Notes under the pieces: generated by a model | The model's input: only the letters and a program-made list of their open reading frames with translations | What the model was told of the DNA's origin: nothing | Database searches by the model: none | Shown: positions 7,609 to 16,170 of the stretch, piece after piece | Position numbering within the stretch: position 1 is the first letter of the stretch | Layout: each line of letters starts with the position of its first letter | Position numbers and translations under genes: made by a program | Assembly (NCBI GenBank): GCA_017616695.1 | Contig: JAFZXN010000003.1 | Location: 1 to 64,000, forward strand | From: Clostridia bacterium | GTDB taxonomy: Bacteria > Bacillota > Clostridia > Christensenellales > Borkfalkiaceae | Reading direction: 5' to 3' | Length of the DNA: 64,000 bases

Positions 7609-9537
7609 ATGACTACGATCGCAGACGGCACGAAAAAGCGCGTTAAAAGCAATAGCGAAAACGATCTGCCGCTATATCTTTTTCATCAGGGTACAAACTA
7701 CCGTTTGTACGAATTTTTGGGTTCGCATATCAAAACGGACGGTAAAAGCGTTTCGGTAACTTTCAGGGTGTGGGCGCCAAAGGCCCGCGCCGTGTCGGTC
7801 GTAGGGGATTTCAACGGCTGGGACGAAAGCGCGACGCCCATGTCAAAGCTTATCGACGGCGAAGTCTGGGAAGCTACGGTAAAAGGGCTTAAAGTCTACG
7901 ATAATTACAAATACGCCGTGGTAAAGACCGACGGCAAAGTCGTTTTGAAATCCGATCCGTTTGCTTTCCATTGCGAGACAGCGCCCGAAACGGCGTCCAA
8001 GGTGTACGATTTAAAGTGTTACGCGCGTCGCGCACTCGACTACGAGCTAAAAAGAGCTTTTTTCGATCCGTATTCCTCGCCGATAAATATTTACGAAGTC
8101 AATCTCGCGTCCTGGAAAAGGGCGGAGGACGGCGGCTATTATTCATACGAACGGCTTGCCGCCGAGCTTATTCCCTACGTTAAGGAAATGGGCTATACCC
8201 ACGTCGAATTTATGCCTGTGACCGAATATCCCTTCGACGGTTCGTGGGGCTATCAGGCGACGGGGTATTTTGCGGTAAGTTCGCGTTTCGGAACTCCGCA
8301 CGACTTTATGAAGCTCGTGGACGAGTTCCACCTTGCCGGCATAGGCGTTATAATCGATTGGGTGCCGGCGCATTTTCCCAAAGACGAACACGGCCTTTAC
8401 GAATTTGACGGCTCGTGCGTTTACGAGGACTCCCGCCCCATGCGAAAAGAGCATAAAAACTGGGGAACGCGGGTATTCGATTACGGAAAAAACGAGGTAA
8501 TATCTTTTCTTATATCGTCCGCAACGTTTTATTTCGACGTTTACGGGATAGACGGGATAAGGGCAGACGCCGTCAGCTCGATGCTCTATCTCGATTACGA
8601 CAGAAAGGGCGGCGAGTGGGAGAAAAACTCCCTCGGCACCAATATAAATCTCGAAGCCGTGGCGTTTTTGCAAAAACTCAACGTCGAAGTATTCGCTCGC
8701 TATCCGTACGCTTTGATGATAGCCGAAGAATCGACGGCTTTCCCGATGGTCACCGTGCCCGTGGATAAAGGCGGGCTCGGGTTCAACTTCAAGTGGAATA
8801 TGGGCTGGATGAACGACGTTTTATCCTATTGCATGACCGATCCGATCTTTAGAGGCGGCGTTCATAACAAACTGACGTTCTCGCTTATGTACGCTTTCAG
8901 CGAAAATTATATCCTGCCTATTTCTCACGACGAGGTCGTTCACGGAAAGCGCTCTTTGATAGATAAAATGCCGGGAGGCTACGACGAAAAATTTGCGGGA
9001 CTTAAAACTTTTATGGGCTATATGACGGCGCACCCCGGAAAAAAGCTTATGTTTATGGGGCAGGAATTTGCACAGTTTAAAGAGTGGGCGTACGACGAAG
9101 GACTGGAGTTTTTCCTGCTCGGATACAAAAAGCACGCCGCCATACGCCGTTTCTTTGCCGATATAAATAAGTTTTACCGCGAAAACGACGCGTTTTTCTC
9201 GATAGAAAAGTCGTGGGACGGCTTTGAGTGGATAGCCGCGGACGACGCCGAAAACAATACGCTATCTTTCGTAAGAAGGGGTACAAGCGGCGAGGAGATA
9301 ACCGCGATCGTGAATTTTTCGGGCGTTACCCATAAAAATTACCGTATAGGCGTCGAAGGCCGTCGCTACGAATGCGTGTTCTCTTCGGACGATAAGCTTT
9401 ACGGCGGCGACGGAAGATTCGGAAGGCGTTTTTTCAAAAGCGTAAAAAGACCTTCGCACGGAAAAAAAAGACGTATAACGATAAACGTTGCGCCGCTGTC
9501 GTTTTATTATCTCAAACGCCTGTCGGACGATGAATAG
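7609..9537 (+). CDS. glgB: 1,4-alpha-glucan branching enzyme
   Basis: Transfers oligoglucan segments to form alpha-1,6 branches in glycogen. 642 residues: an N-terminal CBM48 module (about 40-135, VRVWAPKAR-like start and DFNGWDE), a GH13 barrel and a C-terminal beta domain. Catalytic residues are D320 (IRADAV), E373 (IAEESTAF) and D441 (ISHDEVVHGK); the branching-enzyme signature YEVNLASWKR and the TEYPFDGSWGYQ segment are present. A longer Lys/Arg-rich stretch lies near the C-terminus (about 600-625). AGGTG precedes the ATG at 7609. First glycogen gene of the cluster; 75 bases with a small GC-rich stem-loop separate it from glgC. Confidence 0.95.
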   Translation: MTTIADGTKKRVKSNSENDLPLYLFHQGTNYRLYEFLGSHIKTDGKSVSVTFRVWAPKARAVSVVGDFNGWDESATPMSKLIDGEVWEATVKGLKVYDNYKYAVVKTDGKVVLKSDPFAFHCETAPETASKVYDLKCYARRALDYELKRAFFDPYSSPINIYEVNLASWKRAEDGGYYSYERLAAELIPYVKEMGYTHVEFMPVTEYPFDGSWGYQATGYFAVSSRFGTPHDFMKLVDEFHLAGIGVIIDWVPAHFPKDEHGLYEFDGSCVYEDSRPMRKEHKNWGTRVFDYGKNEVISFLISSATFYFDVYGIDGIRADAVSSMLYLDYDRKGGEWEKNSLGTNINLEAVAFLQKLNVEVFARYPYALMIAEESTAFPMVTVPVDKGGLGFNFKWNMGWMNDVLSYCMTDPIFRGGVHNKLTFSLMYAFSENYILPISHDEVVHGKRSLIDKMPGGYDEKFAGLKTFMGYMTAHPGKKLMFMGQEFAQFKEWAYDEGLEFFLLGYKKHAAIRRFFADINKFYRENDAFFSIEKSWDGFEWIAADDAENNTLSFVRRGTSGEEITAIVNFSGVTHKNYRIGVEGRRYECVFSSDDKLYGGDGRFGRRFFKSVKRPSHGKKRRITINVAPLSFYYLKRLSDDE

Positions 9538-9548
9538 AAAATAAATTT

Positions 9549-9575
9549 CGCCGCCAAAAACCTCGCGGCGGTTTT
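9549..9575 (+). terminator. Weak stem-loop between glgB and glgC (possible partial terminator)
   Basis: CGCCGC (9549-9554) pairs with GCGGCG (9565-9570), followed by GTTTTCC. The stem is short and the T-run is only four bases, so this may attenuate rather than stop transcription into glgC. Confidence 0.35.
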
Positions 9576-9612
9576 CCGAAATAACTACTAAGCGATATAG
9601 AAGGAGAATGAT

Positions 9613-10791
9613 ATGTCAATAAGAAAAGAGTGCGTAGCGATGCTTCTTGCCGGCGGGCAGGGCAGCCGATTATATGCGCTTACCAGCAAGATCGCAAAAC
9701 CGGCGGTCCCCTTTGGCGGAAAGTACAGGATAATAGACTTTCCTTTGTCAAATTGCGTCAATTCCGATATAGATACGGTCGGCATACTCACGCAGTACGA
9801 GCCGCTCGAACTGAACAATTATATCGGCAACGGTCAGCCGTGGGATCTCGACCGTTCTTTCGGCGGCGTGCATATATTGTCGCCGTATCAGGCAAAGCAG
9901 GGAAGCACCTGGTATAAGGGCACGGCAAACGCCATTTATCAGAATATTTCTTTTATCAAAAAATACGATCCCAAATACGTGCTCATTCTTTCCGGCGACC
10001 ATATTTATAAAATGGATTACGCCAAGATGCTTTACGCGCACAAACAGACGGGGGCCGACTGCACCATCGCCGCTATAGAAGTTCCTTTAAAGGAAGCTTC
10101 GCGTTTCGGCGTGCTCAACGTCAATCCCGACTACAGTATCTACGAATTCGAAGAAAAACCCAAACAGCCCAAGAGCAATCTTGCGTCGATGGGTATATAT
10201 ATCTTTTCGGCGGATAAGCTTTATAAATACCTCGACGAGGACGCCGAAAAGGAAAACACTTCGAACGACTTCGGTAAGGATATCCTTCCTTCCATGCTGG
10301 CGGCGGGCGAAAAGATGTTCGCGTACCGTTTCAAAGGCTATTGGAAGGACGTGGGAACGATAGATTCGTTATACGAAGCCAATATGGACCTTCTCGGCGC
10401 CGATCCCGAGTTCAATATCGCCGATACCGATTGGCGTATACATTCGCGTAACCCGATAGCGCCCCCGCATTACGTCGGCGAACACGGCGAACTCAAAAAC
10501 AGCATAGTATCGCTCGGGTGCAGTATAAACGGCAAAGTTATCGATTCCGTACTTTCCAACAACGTCGTTATCAAAAAGGGCGCGGAAGTCAGAAGCAGCG
10601 TCATTTTCAGCGGAACGGTGATCGAATCGGGCGCCGTGGTCGAAAATTCCATAATCGACGAAGGCGTGGTCATAGGTAAGCACGCCAAAGTCGGCGGCAA
10701 TACGGACGGCGGCAAAAAGATAGCCGTGGTCGGCAGAAATTATCGCGTGGCCGATAAAGGCGTCATCGCCGCGGGCGAAATAGTGGAGTAA
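9613..10791 (+). CDS. glgC: Glucose-1-phosphate adenylyltransferase, catalytic subunit
   Basis: Makes ADP-glucose from ATP and glucose-1-phosphate, the committed step of glycogen synthesis. 392 residues: nucleotidyltransferase domain with the pyrophosphorylase signature [19 protein letters not shown], the KYRIIDF block, [11 protein letters not shown] and [10 protein letters not shown], then a left-handed beta-helix of hexapeptide repeats (about 290-380). AAGGAG lies 8 bases before the ATG. Eleven bases separate it from glgD, whose product pairs with GlgC in Firmicutes, so the two are co-translated and probably form a heterotetramer. Compared with Bacillus-type GlgC the length is normal. Confidence 0.95.
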   Translation: MSIRKECVAMLLAGGQGSRLYALTSKIAKPAVPFGGKYRIIDFPLSNCVNSDIDTVGILTQYEPLELNNYIGNGQPWDLDRSFGGVHILSPYQAKQGSTWYKGTANAIYQNISFIKKYDPKYVLILSGDHIYKMDYAKMLYAHKQTGADCTIAAIEVPLKEASRFGVLNVNPDYSIYEFEEKPKQPKSNLASMGIYIFSADKLYKYLDEDAEKENTSNDFGKDILPSMLAAGEKMFAYRFKGYWKDVGTIDSLYEANMDLLGADPEFNIADTDWRIHSRNPIAPPHYVGEHGELKNSIVSLGCSINGKVIDSVLSNNVVIKKGAEVRSSVIFSGTVIESGAVVENSIIDEGVVIGKHAKVGGNTDGGKKIAVVGRNYRVADKGVIAAGEIVE

Positions 10792-10801
10792 GGAGAGCAT
10801 C

Positions 10802-11914
10802 ATGAACGCATTAGGTATAATATTTTCCAATATTCACGACAGCAACGTTCCCGAGCTTACGTCCAACCGCACCATGGCGGCGATACCGTTCGGCGGCAGA
10901 TACAGACTTATCGACTTCGTTTTGTCGAGCATGGTAAACTCCGGCATAACGCACGTGGGCTGTATAACCAACCGCAACTACCGTTCTTTGATGGATCACG
11001 TCGGAAGCGGTAAAGAGTGGGACCTTGCGAGAAAGAACGGCGGTTTCGTACTGCTTCCTCCTTTCGGCGAGATAGATTCCACGTCGCTTTATTCCACCCG
11101 CTTAGAGGCGTTAAAGACCGTTCTCGGCTTTATCACGCGCAGTAACGAAGAGTACATTATTTTGGCGGACGCCAATTCCGTTTTCAATATCAATTTCAAC
11201 GACTTACTTAAGCATCACGTTGCGGTAGGCGCGGAGATAACGCTTTTATACGTCAACAAGCCCGCGTCCGAAATATCCGGCACGAACAACGCCATTTTAA
11301 AGATGGACGGCGAGGGGATAATCAAAGAATTGGCTATAGATCCCCGTATGAACGGCAGAGTCAATATTTACGGCAATATAGTCGTAATGAAACGCAATAT
11401 GCTCGTTTCTTTGGTAAGCGACGCGATAGCTCACGGCAGAAAGCATTTTTTGAACGACGTTATCGGTAAAAACGTATCGCGGCACAGAGTGGCGGCGTAC
11501 GAACACAAGGGCTATTATCAGGAGATATCTTCGTTAAAGCGTTATTACGACGCCAATCTCGGATTGCTCGATCCCGCCACAAGACAAGCTCTTTTCGGCA
11601 CGGCGGAGATATACACGCAGATAAAGGATTCCGCGCCCACGAAATACGGCGACAACGCCATCGTCAAAAACTCGCTCATCTCCGACGGCTGCGTCATAGA
11701 GGGCGAAGTGTATAACAGCGTATTGTCCCGCGGGGTGAAGATAAGCCGCGGCACGGTAGTTAGAAACTGCATTCTTATGAAAGGCACGATAACCGGCGAA
11801 AACGTTTCCTTGAACGCCGTTATAGCCGATAAGGGTGTGGTGATACGCGACAGAAGATGCCTTTCGGGCGCCGACAACTTCCCGATCTATATCCCCAAGG
11901 AGACGGTCGTATAA
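10802..11914 (+). CDS. glgD: Glucose-1-phosphate adenylyltransferase, GlgD subunit
   Basis: 370 residues homologous to GlgC but with a degenerate active site: the N-terminal GGxGxRL loop is replaced by NIHDSNVPELTSNRTMAAIP. FGGRYRLIDFVLSSMVNSG and the C-terminal beta-helix are kept. In Firmicutes GlgD is a non-catalytic or weakly catalytic partner that raises activity of GlgC; this is family knowledge. AAGGAGAG lies 7 bases before the ATG. It directly follows glgC and is followed by a 122-base leader with a long stem-loop before glgA. Confidence 0.93.
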   Translation: MNALGIIFSNIHDSNVPELTSNRTMAAIPFGGRYRLIDFVLSSMVNSGITHVGCITNRNYRSLMDHVGSGKEWDLARKNGGFVLLPPFGEIDSTSLYSTRLEALKTVLGFITRSNEEYIILADANSVFNINFNDLLKHHVAVGAEITLLYVNKPASEISGTNNAILKMDGEGIIKELAIDPRMNGRVNIYGNIVVMKRNMLVSLVSDAIAHGRKHFLNDVIGKNVSRHRVAAYEHKGYYQEISSLKRYYDANLGLLDPATRQALFGTAEIYTQIKDSAPTKYGDNAIVKNSLISDGCVIEGEVYNSVLSRGVKISRGTVVRNCILMKGTITGENVSLNAVIADKGVVIRDRRCLSGADNFPIYIPKETVV

Positions 11915-11958
11915 TTTTTAAAAACAGCTTATTTCAAGCATAAAAACAGTCAATAATG

Positions 11959-12018
11959 AGTATCGGGCAAAGCCTTGGCGCCGAAGGTAACTTAAAAGCG
12001 CCGAAAGTTGCCGATACT
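11959..12018 (+). promoter_or_regulatory. Long stem-loop in the glgA leader
   Basis: AGTATCGGGCAA (11959-11970) pairs with TTGCCGATACT (12008-12018) with one bulged G. Inside it GGCGC pairs with GCGCC (5 bp). The hairpin ends 8 bases before the glgA Shine-Dalgarno GGAGGA. There is no T-run, so it is not an intrinsic terminator; it could protect the mRNA end, mark a processing site between glgD and glgA, or tune translation. Confidence 0.45.
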
Positions 12019-12036
12019 TGATATGGAGGAATATTT

Positions 12037-13626
12037 GTGAAAAAGATCAACAACGCGGAGCAGGTAATAAAAACGGAAAAGAAGGCGGTATCGACCAAAA
12101 AGACGGCCGACGCGGCGGAAAAAAAGGCTGAAAAACCCGCTGCTAAAAAGGCGGAGCCGCAAAAAACCGAACGGGTGACGAAAGTTACCGTCGAAAGAAA
12201 ACCGACGGTGCTGTTCGTGGCGTCCGAGGCCAATCCGTTTATAGCTACGGGCGGTCTTGCCGACGTTCTCGGCTCGCTCCCCGTTGCGCTTGCGGCGCGC
12301 GGAAACTACGACGTGCGCGTTATTCTTCCCCTTTACGGCGGCATGGAAGAAGGTTACAAAACGCATCTGACGTATCTATGCAATTTCAACGTGCCTGTAG
12401 CCTGGAGAAACCAATACTGCGGTCTGTTCTCCTATAAGAAAAACGGCGTAACGTTCTATTTCGTCGATAACGAATTTTACTTCAAGCGAGACACGCTTTA
12501 CGGGCATTACGACGACGGCGAAAGATTTGCTTTCTTTTCCCGCGCGGTGCTCGAATGTATGCAGCACCTCGATTATTATCCCGATATAATGCATTGTCAC
12601 GACTGGCAGACTGCGCTTTCCGTCATCTATTTAAAGACCATATATTCGGGGCGCTACGGTTACGACCATATCAGGGCGATATTCACCATTCATAATATAG
12701 AATATCAGGGTAAATACGGCAAGGAAATACTCGAAGACCTTTTCGGGTTGCCGCAAAACGTGGGGCCGCTTCTCGATTACGACGGCTGTCTCAATCTTAT
12801 GAAAGGGGCGATACAGTGTTCCGATTACGTTACCACCGTCAGCAGGACTTACGCCGAGGAGATAAAAGATCCCTTCTTTGCACACGGTCTTCAATACGTT
12901 ATCAACGATAACGCCGCAAAATTAAAGGGGATATTAAACGGCATCGACGTCAATCTATACGATCCGTCCAAGGATAAATGCCTGTTCAAAAAGTATTCCG
13001 TCGACGATATGGACGGCAAAAAGGTGTGCAAGGCGGAATTGCAGAAGATGCTCAATCTTCCCGTAAGAGCCGACGTTCCGATGATAGCCATAATATCCCG
13101 CCTCGTTTCTCATAAAGGGCTGGACCTTGTCAAGTGCGTGCTCGAAGAGCTTTTGTGCGAGGATATACAGGTCGTCATTCTCGGCAAGGGCGAACCTTAT
13201 TACGAAGGGTATTTCAATTACGTTTCGGAAACTTACAGCGGAAAATGCAGGACCATAATCGCATATAATAAAGACCTTTCGTCCAAGATATATTCGGGTG
13301 CGGATATATTCCTTATGCCGTCGAAGCAGGAGCCGTGCGGGCTGTCGCAGATGATAGCCTGCCGTTACGGCACCATACCGGTAGTAAGAAGAACGGGCGG
13401 CTTGAACGACAGCATAACTCCTTTCAACGACGGTCGCAAGAGCGGGAACGGCTTTGCGTTTACCAACTACAACGCTCACGAAATGATGTACGTCATTAAA
13501 GACGCCATATATACTTACGGCAATAAGCCCGTCTGGAACGAGCTTATGCGTTCGGCGATGACCACGGACTTTTCTTGGGGAGTTTCCGCCGCGCAATACG
13601 AAGAACTTTACGATCTATTCAGATGA
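12037..13626 (+). CDS. glgA: Glycogen synthase (ADP-glucose), GT5, with a Lys/Ala-rich N-terminal extension
   Basis: Adds glucose from ADP-glucose to the glycogen chain. The GT5 catalytic part starts near residue 56 (VLFVASEANPF) and carries the synthase loop as ATGGLADV, with alanine where the E. coli enzyme has lysine (KTGGL), plus HCHDW, NGID and the acceptor-site segment PSKQEPCGLSQMIACRYG. The GTG start is well supported by GGAGGA 8 bases upstream, so the first 55 residues are translated: an unusual stretch dominated by Lys, Ala, Glu and Thr (for example KKAEKPAAKKAE). With it the protein is 529 residues, against the 475-485 usual for the family. The extension may bind polyanions or be a flexible tether; this is inference. 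Confidence 0.93.
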   Translation: MKKINNAEQVIKTEKKAVSTKKTADAAEKKAEKPAAKKAEPQKTERVTKVTVERKPTVLFVASEANPFIATGGLADVLGSLPVALAARGNYDVRVILPLYGGMEEGYKTHLTYLCNFNVPVAWRNQYCGLFSYKKNGVTFYFVDNEFYFKRDTLYGHYDDGERFAFFSRAVLECMQHLDYYPDIMHCHDWQTALSVIYLKTIYSGRYGYDHIRAIFTIHNIEYQGKYGKEILEDLFGLPQNVGPLLDYDGCLNLMKGAIQCSDYVTTVSRTYAEEIKDPFFAHGLQYVINDNAAKLKGILNGIDVNLYDPSKDKCLFKKYSVDDMDGKKVCKAELQKMLNLPVRADVPMIAIISRLVSHKGLDLVKCVLEELLCEDIQVVILGKGEPYYEGYFNYVSETYSGKCRTIIAYNKDLSSKIYSGADIFLMPSKQEPCGLSQMIACRYGTIPVVRRTGGLNDSITPFNDGRKSGNGFAFTNYNAHEMMYVIKDAIYTYGNKPVWNELMRSAMTTDFSWGVSAAQYEELYDLFR

Positions 13627-13668
13627 TAACGGCGGATATTTACCGCGCTTTACTAAACGGAGAATTGA

Positions 13669-16104
13669 ATGAACATTAACGGTAATTTTACTAAAAAAGA
13701 AGCAAAAGAAGCAATAGAGGGGAAACTGTCGAGATTTTTCGGCGTTTCTTCCAAAGAATGCAGCAAAGAACAGCTGTATAAAGCCGTCGTGATGACGGTA
13801 AGAGATATACTTCTCGAAAAACGCAACAAATACCACGCGATAACCAAAGCGGATAAGTCCAAAAAGGTGTATTATCTTTGTATGGAATTTCTGCTCGGTC
13901 GTTCGCTCAAAAACAACGTTTATAACCTCGGCATAGAAAGCGCCGTCCGCGGAGCGCTTGCCAATTTCGGCGTGACGCTCGAAGAATTGTACGAGCTCGA
14001 ACCCGACGCGGGACTCGGCAACGGCGGGCTCGGCAGACTTGCCGCCTGCTATATGGACGGACTTGCAACGCTCAATTATCCGACCTACGGCTTTTCCATT
14101 CGCTACGAGTACGGCCTTTTCAAACAGAAGATCGTCGACGGTTGGCAGATGGAACTTCCCGACGAATGGCTCCCCGGGGGCGAAGTGTGGCTGACTCAAC
14201 GAGCCGATAAGTCTTTCAAGGTCAAATTCGACGGGCGTATCGTCGAAGAATGGTCGGATAGCGGCGTGAAGATACACCACGTCGACGCGGTGGAAGTGGA
14301 AGCCGTGCCTTACGATATGATGATATCGGGTAAAGACAGCGAGGCGGTCTCCGTTCTACGCTTGTGGAGCGCGAGGAGCACCAAAACTTTCGATATGCAC
14401 ATGTTTTCGCAGGGCGATTACGACAAGTGCATGAAGGAAAGCACCGAGGCCGAACTCATTTCGAAAGTGCTGTACCCGTCGGATAACCATTTCGAGGGTA
14501 AGTCCTTGAGATTAAGACAGCAGTATCTGCTCGTTTCGGCGTCGCTTCAGAATATCCTTGCCGACCACTATACGCGTTATAAAACTTTCGATAACCTGCC
14601 GGAAAAGGTTGCTATCCACATAAATGACACGCATCCCGCGCTCTCCGTTCCCGAGCTTATGCGCTTACTTATGGACGAACACGGCTACTCTTGGGAAAAG
14701 GCGTGGGACCTTACCACGAGGACTATCGCTTACACCAATCACACGGTGCTTGCCGAGGCTCTCGAAGTCTGGAGCGAAGACCTTATCGAAAGAAGATTGC
14801 CGAGGATATACGCTATAATAAAAGAGATAAATCAGCGTTTTTGCACGGAATTATGGAAGAAATACCCCGCCGATTGGAACAAGATAGACAGAATGTCCGT
14901 TTTGTCGCACGGCAGAGTGAAAATGGCAAACCTTTCGGTGCTCGGTTCACATAAAGTCAACGGCGTTTCGGCGCTTCACAGCGAAATAATCAAAAACAGC
15001 ATATTCAAGGATTTTTCGGAGCTTACGCCCGATAAATTCACGAACGTCACCAACGGTATAGCGCACAGAAGGTGGCTTTGTCAGGCCAATCCAGAGCTTT
15101 CCGCTTTGATTACCGACTGCATAGGCGACGGTTTTATTTTAAACGCCGAGCAGCTTTCGGAATTTAAAAAATTCGAGAACGACGAAAACGTTTTAAAGGA
15201 AATGCTTGAAATAAAGCGGCTCAAAAAACGTGCTCTTGCCGAATATATCAAACGCAATAACGGTATCGACGTCAACGTCGACTCGCTTTTCGACGTTCAG
15301 GCAAAGCGTATGCACGAATACAAACGCCAGCTGCTGTTCGTGCTGTATATAATCAATCTGTTCGAGGACCTTAAAGCTGATCCCGACCTTGACGTTCAGC
15401 CCAAGACCTTTATTTTCGGCGCGAAGGCGGCGCCCGGTTACTATATGGCAAAGCAGATAATAAAGCTTATATGCTGCCTTGCGGAAGAGATCAAAAATTA
15501 TCCCGACAAGCGCGTCAGCGATAAGATAAAGGTCGTTTATCTTGAAAACTATTCGGTGACCATAGCCGAAATGCTTATGCCCGCGGCGGAACTTTCCGAA
15601 CAGATATCGCTTGCCGGAAAAGAGGCCAGCGGTACGGGCAATATGAAGTTTATGATAAACGGCGCGCTCACCGTCGGCACTATGGACGGGGCGAACGTCG
15701 AAATGTGCGAGCAGGTCGGAAGAGAAAATATCTATATTTTCGGTATGTCCGCCGCAGAAGTGGAAAAAGCGTGGAAGAGCGGTTATAACGCAAGCGCTTA
15801 TTATCACGACAATCAGCGCATAAAACGCATTATCGAGAGCCTTAAACGCGGTTATAACGGCGTAAACTTCGAGATGTTTGCCAACTATCTTACCACCAAC
15901 GCGCCCGTTGCCGATCCTTATATGTGCCTTGCCGATTTCAGTTCGTACTTCGAGACCAAGAACGTTATCGATCGCGACTATCTCGACAGACAGAAGTGGG
16001 CTAAGATGTCTTTGAGAAACGTTGCCGCAAGCGGTTTCTTCGCCGCCGACAGAGCCGTCAAAGAATACGCCGACAAGATCTGGGGCTTAAAGTCCGTCAA
16101 ATAA
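13669..16104 (+). CDS. glgP: Glycogen phosphorylase
   Basis: Releases glucose-1-phosphate from glycogen chain ends using phosphate and pyridoxal phosphate. 811 residues, normal for the family. The PLP site is EASGTGNMKF with Lys660, and the DAGLGNGGLGRLAACYMD glucan-site loop and HINDTHPAL are present. CGGAGA lies 8 bases before the ATG, and the gene starts 42 bases after glgA. Having synthesis and breakdown genes in one run implies that flux is set by enzyme regulation or by differential mRNA stability. Confidence 0.95.
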   Translation: MNINGNFTKKEAKEAIEGKLSRFFGVSSKECSKEQLYKAVVMTVRDILLEKRNKYHAITKADKSKKVYYLCMEFLLGRSLKNNVYNLGIESAVRGALANFGVTLEELYELEPDAGLGNGGLGRLAACYMDGLATLNYPTYGFSIRYEYGLFKQKIVDGWQMELPDEWLPGGEVWLTQRADKSFKVKFDGRIVEEWSDSGVKIHHVDAVEVEAVPYDMMISGKDSEAVSVLRLWSARSTKTFDMHMFSQGDYDKCMKESTEAELISKVLYPSDNHFEGKSLRLRQQYLLVSASLQNILADHYTRYKTFDNLPEKVAIHINDTHPALSVPELMRLLMDEHGYSWEKAWDLTTRTIAYTNHTVLAEALEVWSEDLIERRLPRIYAIIKEINQRFCTELWKKYPADWNKIDRMSVLSHGRVKMANLSVLGSHKVNGVSALHSEIIKNSIFKDFSELTPDKFTNVTNGIAHRRWLCQANPELSALITDCIGDGFILNAEQLSEFKKFENDENVLKEMLEIKRLKKRALAEYIKRNNGIDVNVDSLFDVQAKRMHEYKRQLLFVLYIINLFEDLKADPDLDVQPKTFIFGAKAAPGYYMAKQIIKLICCLAEEIKNYPDKRVSDKIKVVYLENYSVTIAEMLMPAAELSEQISLAGKEASGTGNMKFMINGALTVGTMDGANVEMCEQVGRENIYIFGMSAAEVEKAWKSGYNASAYYHDNQRIKRIIESLKRGYNGVNFEMFANYLTTNAPVADPYMCLADFSSYFETKNVIDRDYLDRQKWAKMSLRNVAASGFFAADRAVKEYADKIWGLKSVK

Positions 16105-16132
16105 TTTTCTTCTTTTTTGTAACTGTCGTTTT

Positions 16133-16153
16133 CGCCGCCGTTTAGCGGCGGCG
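16133..16153 (+). promoter_or_regulatory. GC-rich stem-loop before the amylase gene
   Basis: CGCCGCCG (16133-16140) pairs perfectly with CGGCGGCG (16146-16153), loop TTTAG. No T-run follows. It ends 17 bases before the amylase ATG, which lacks a clear Shine-Dalgarno site, so it could influence translation or mRNA stability. Confidence 0.4.
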
Positions 16154-16170
16154 GGAACGTTGACGTCGAT

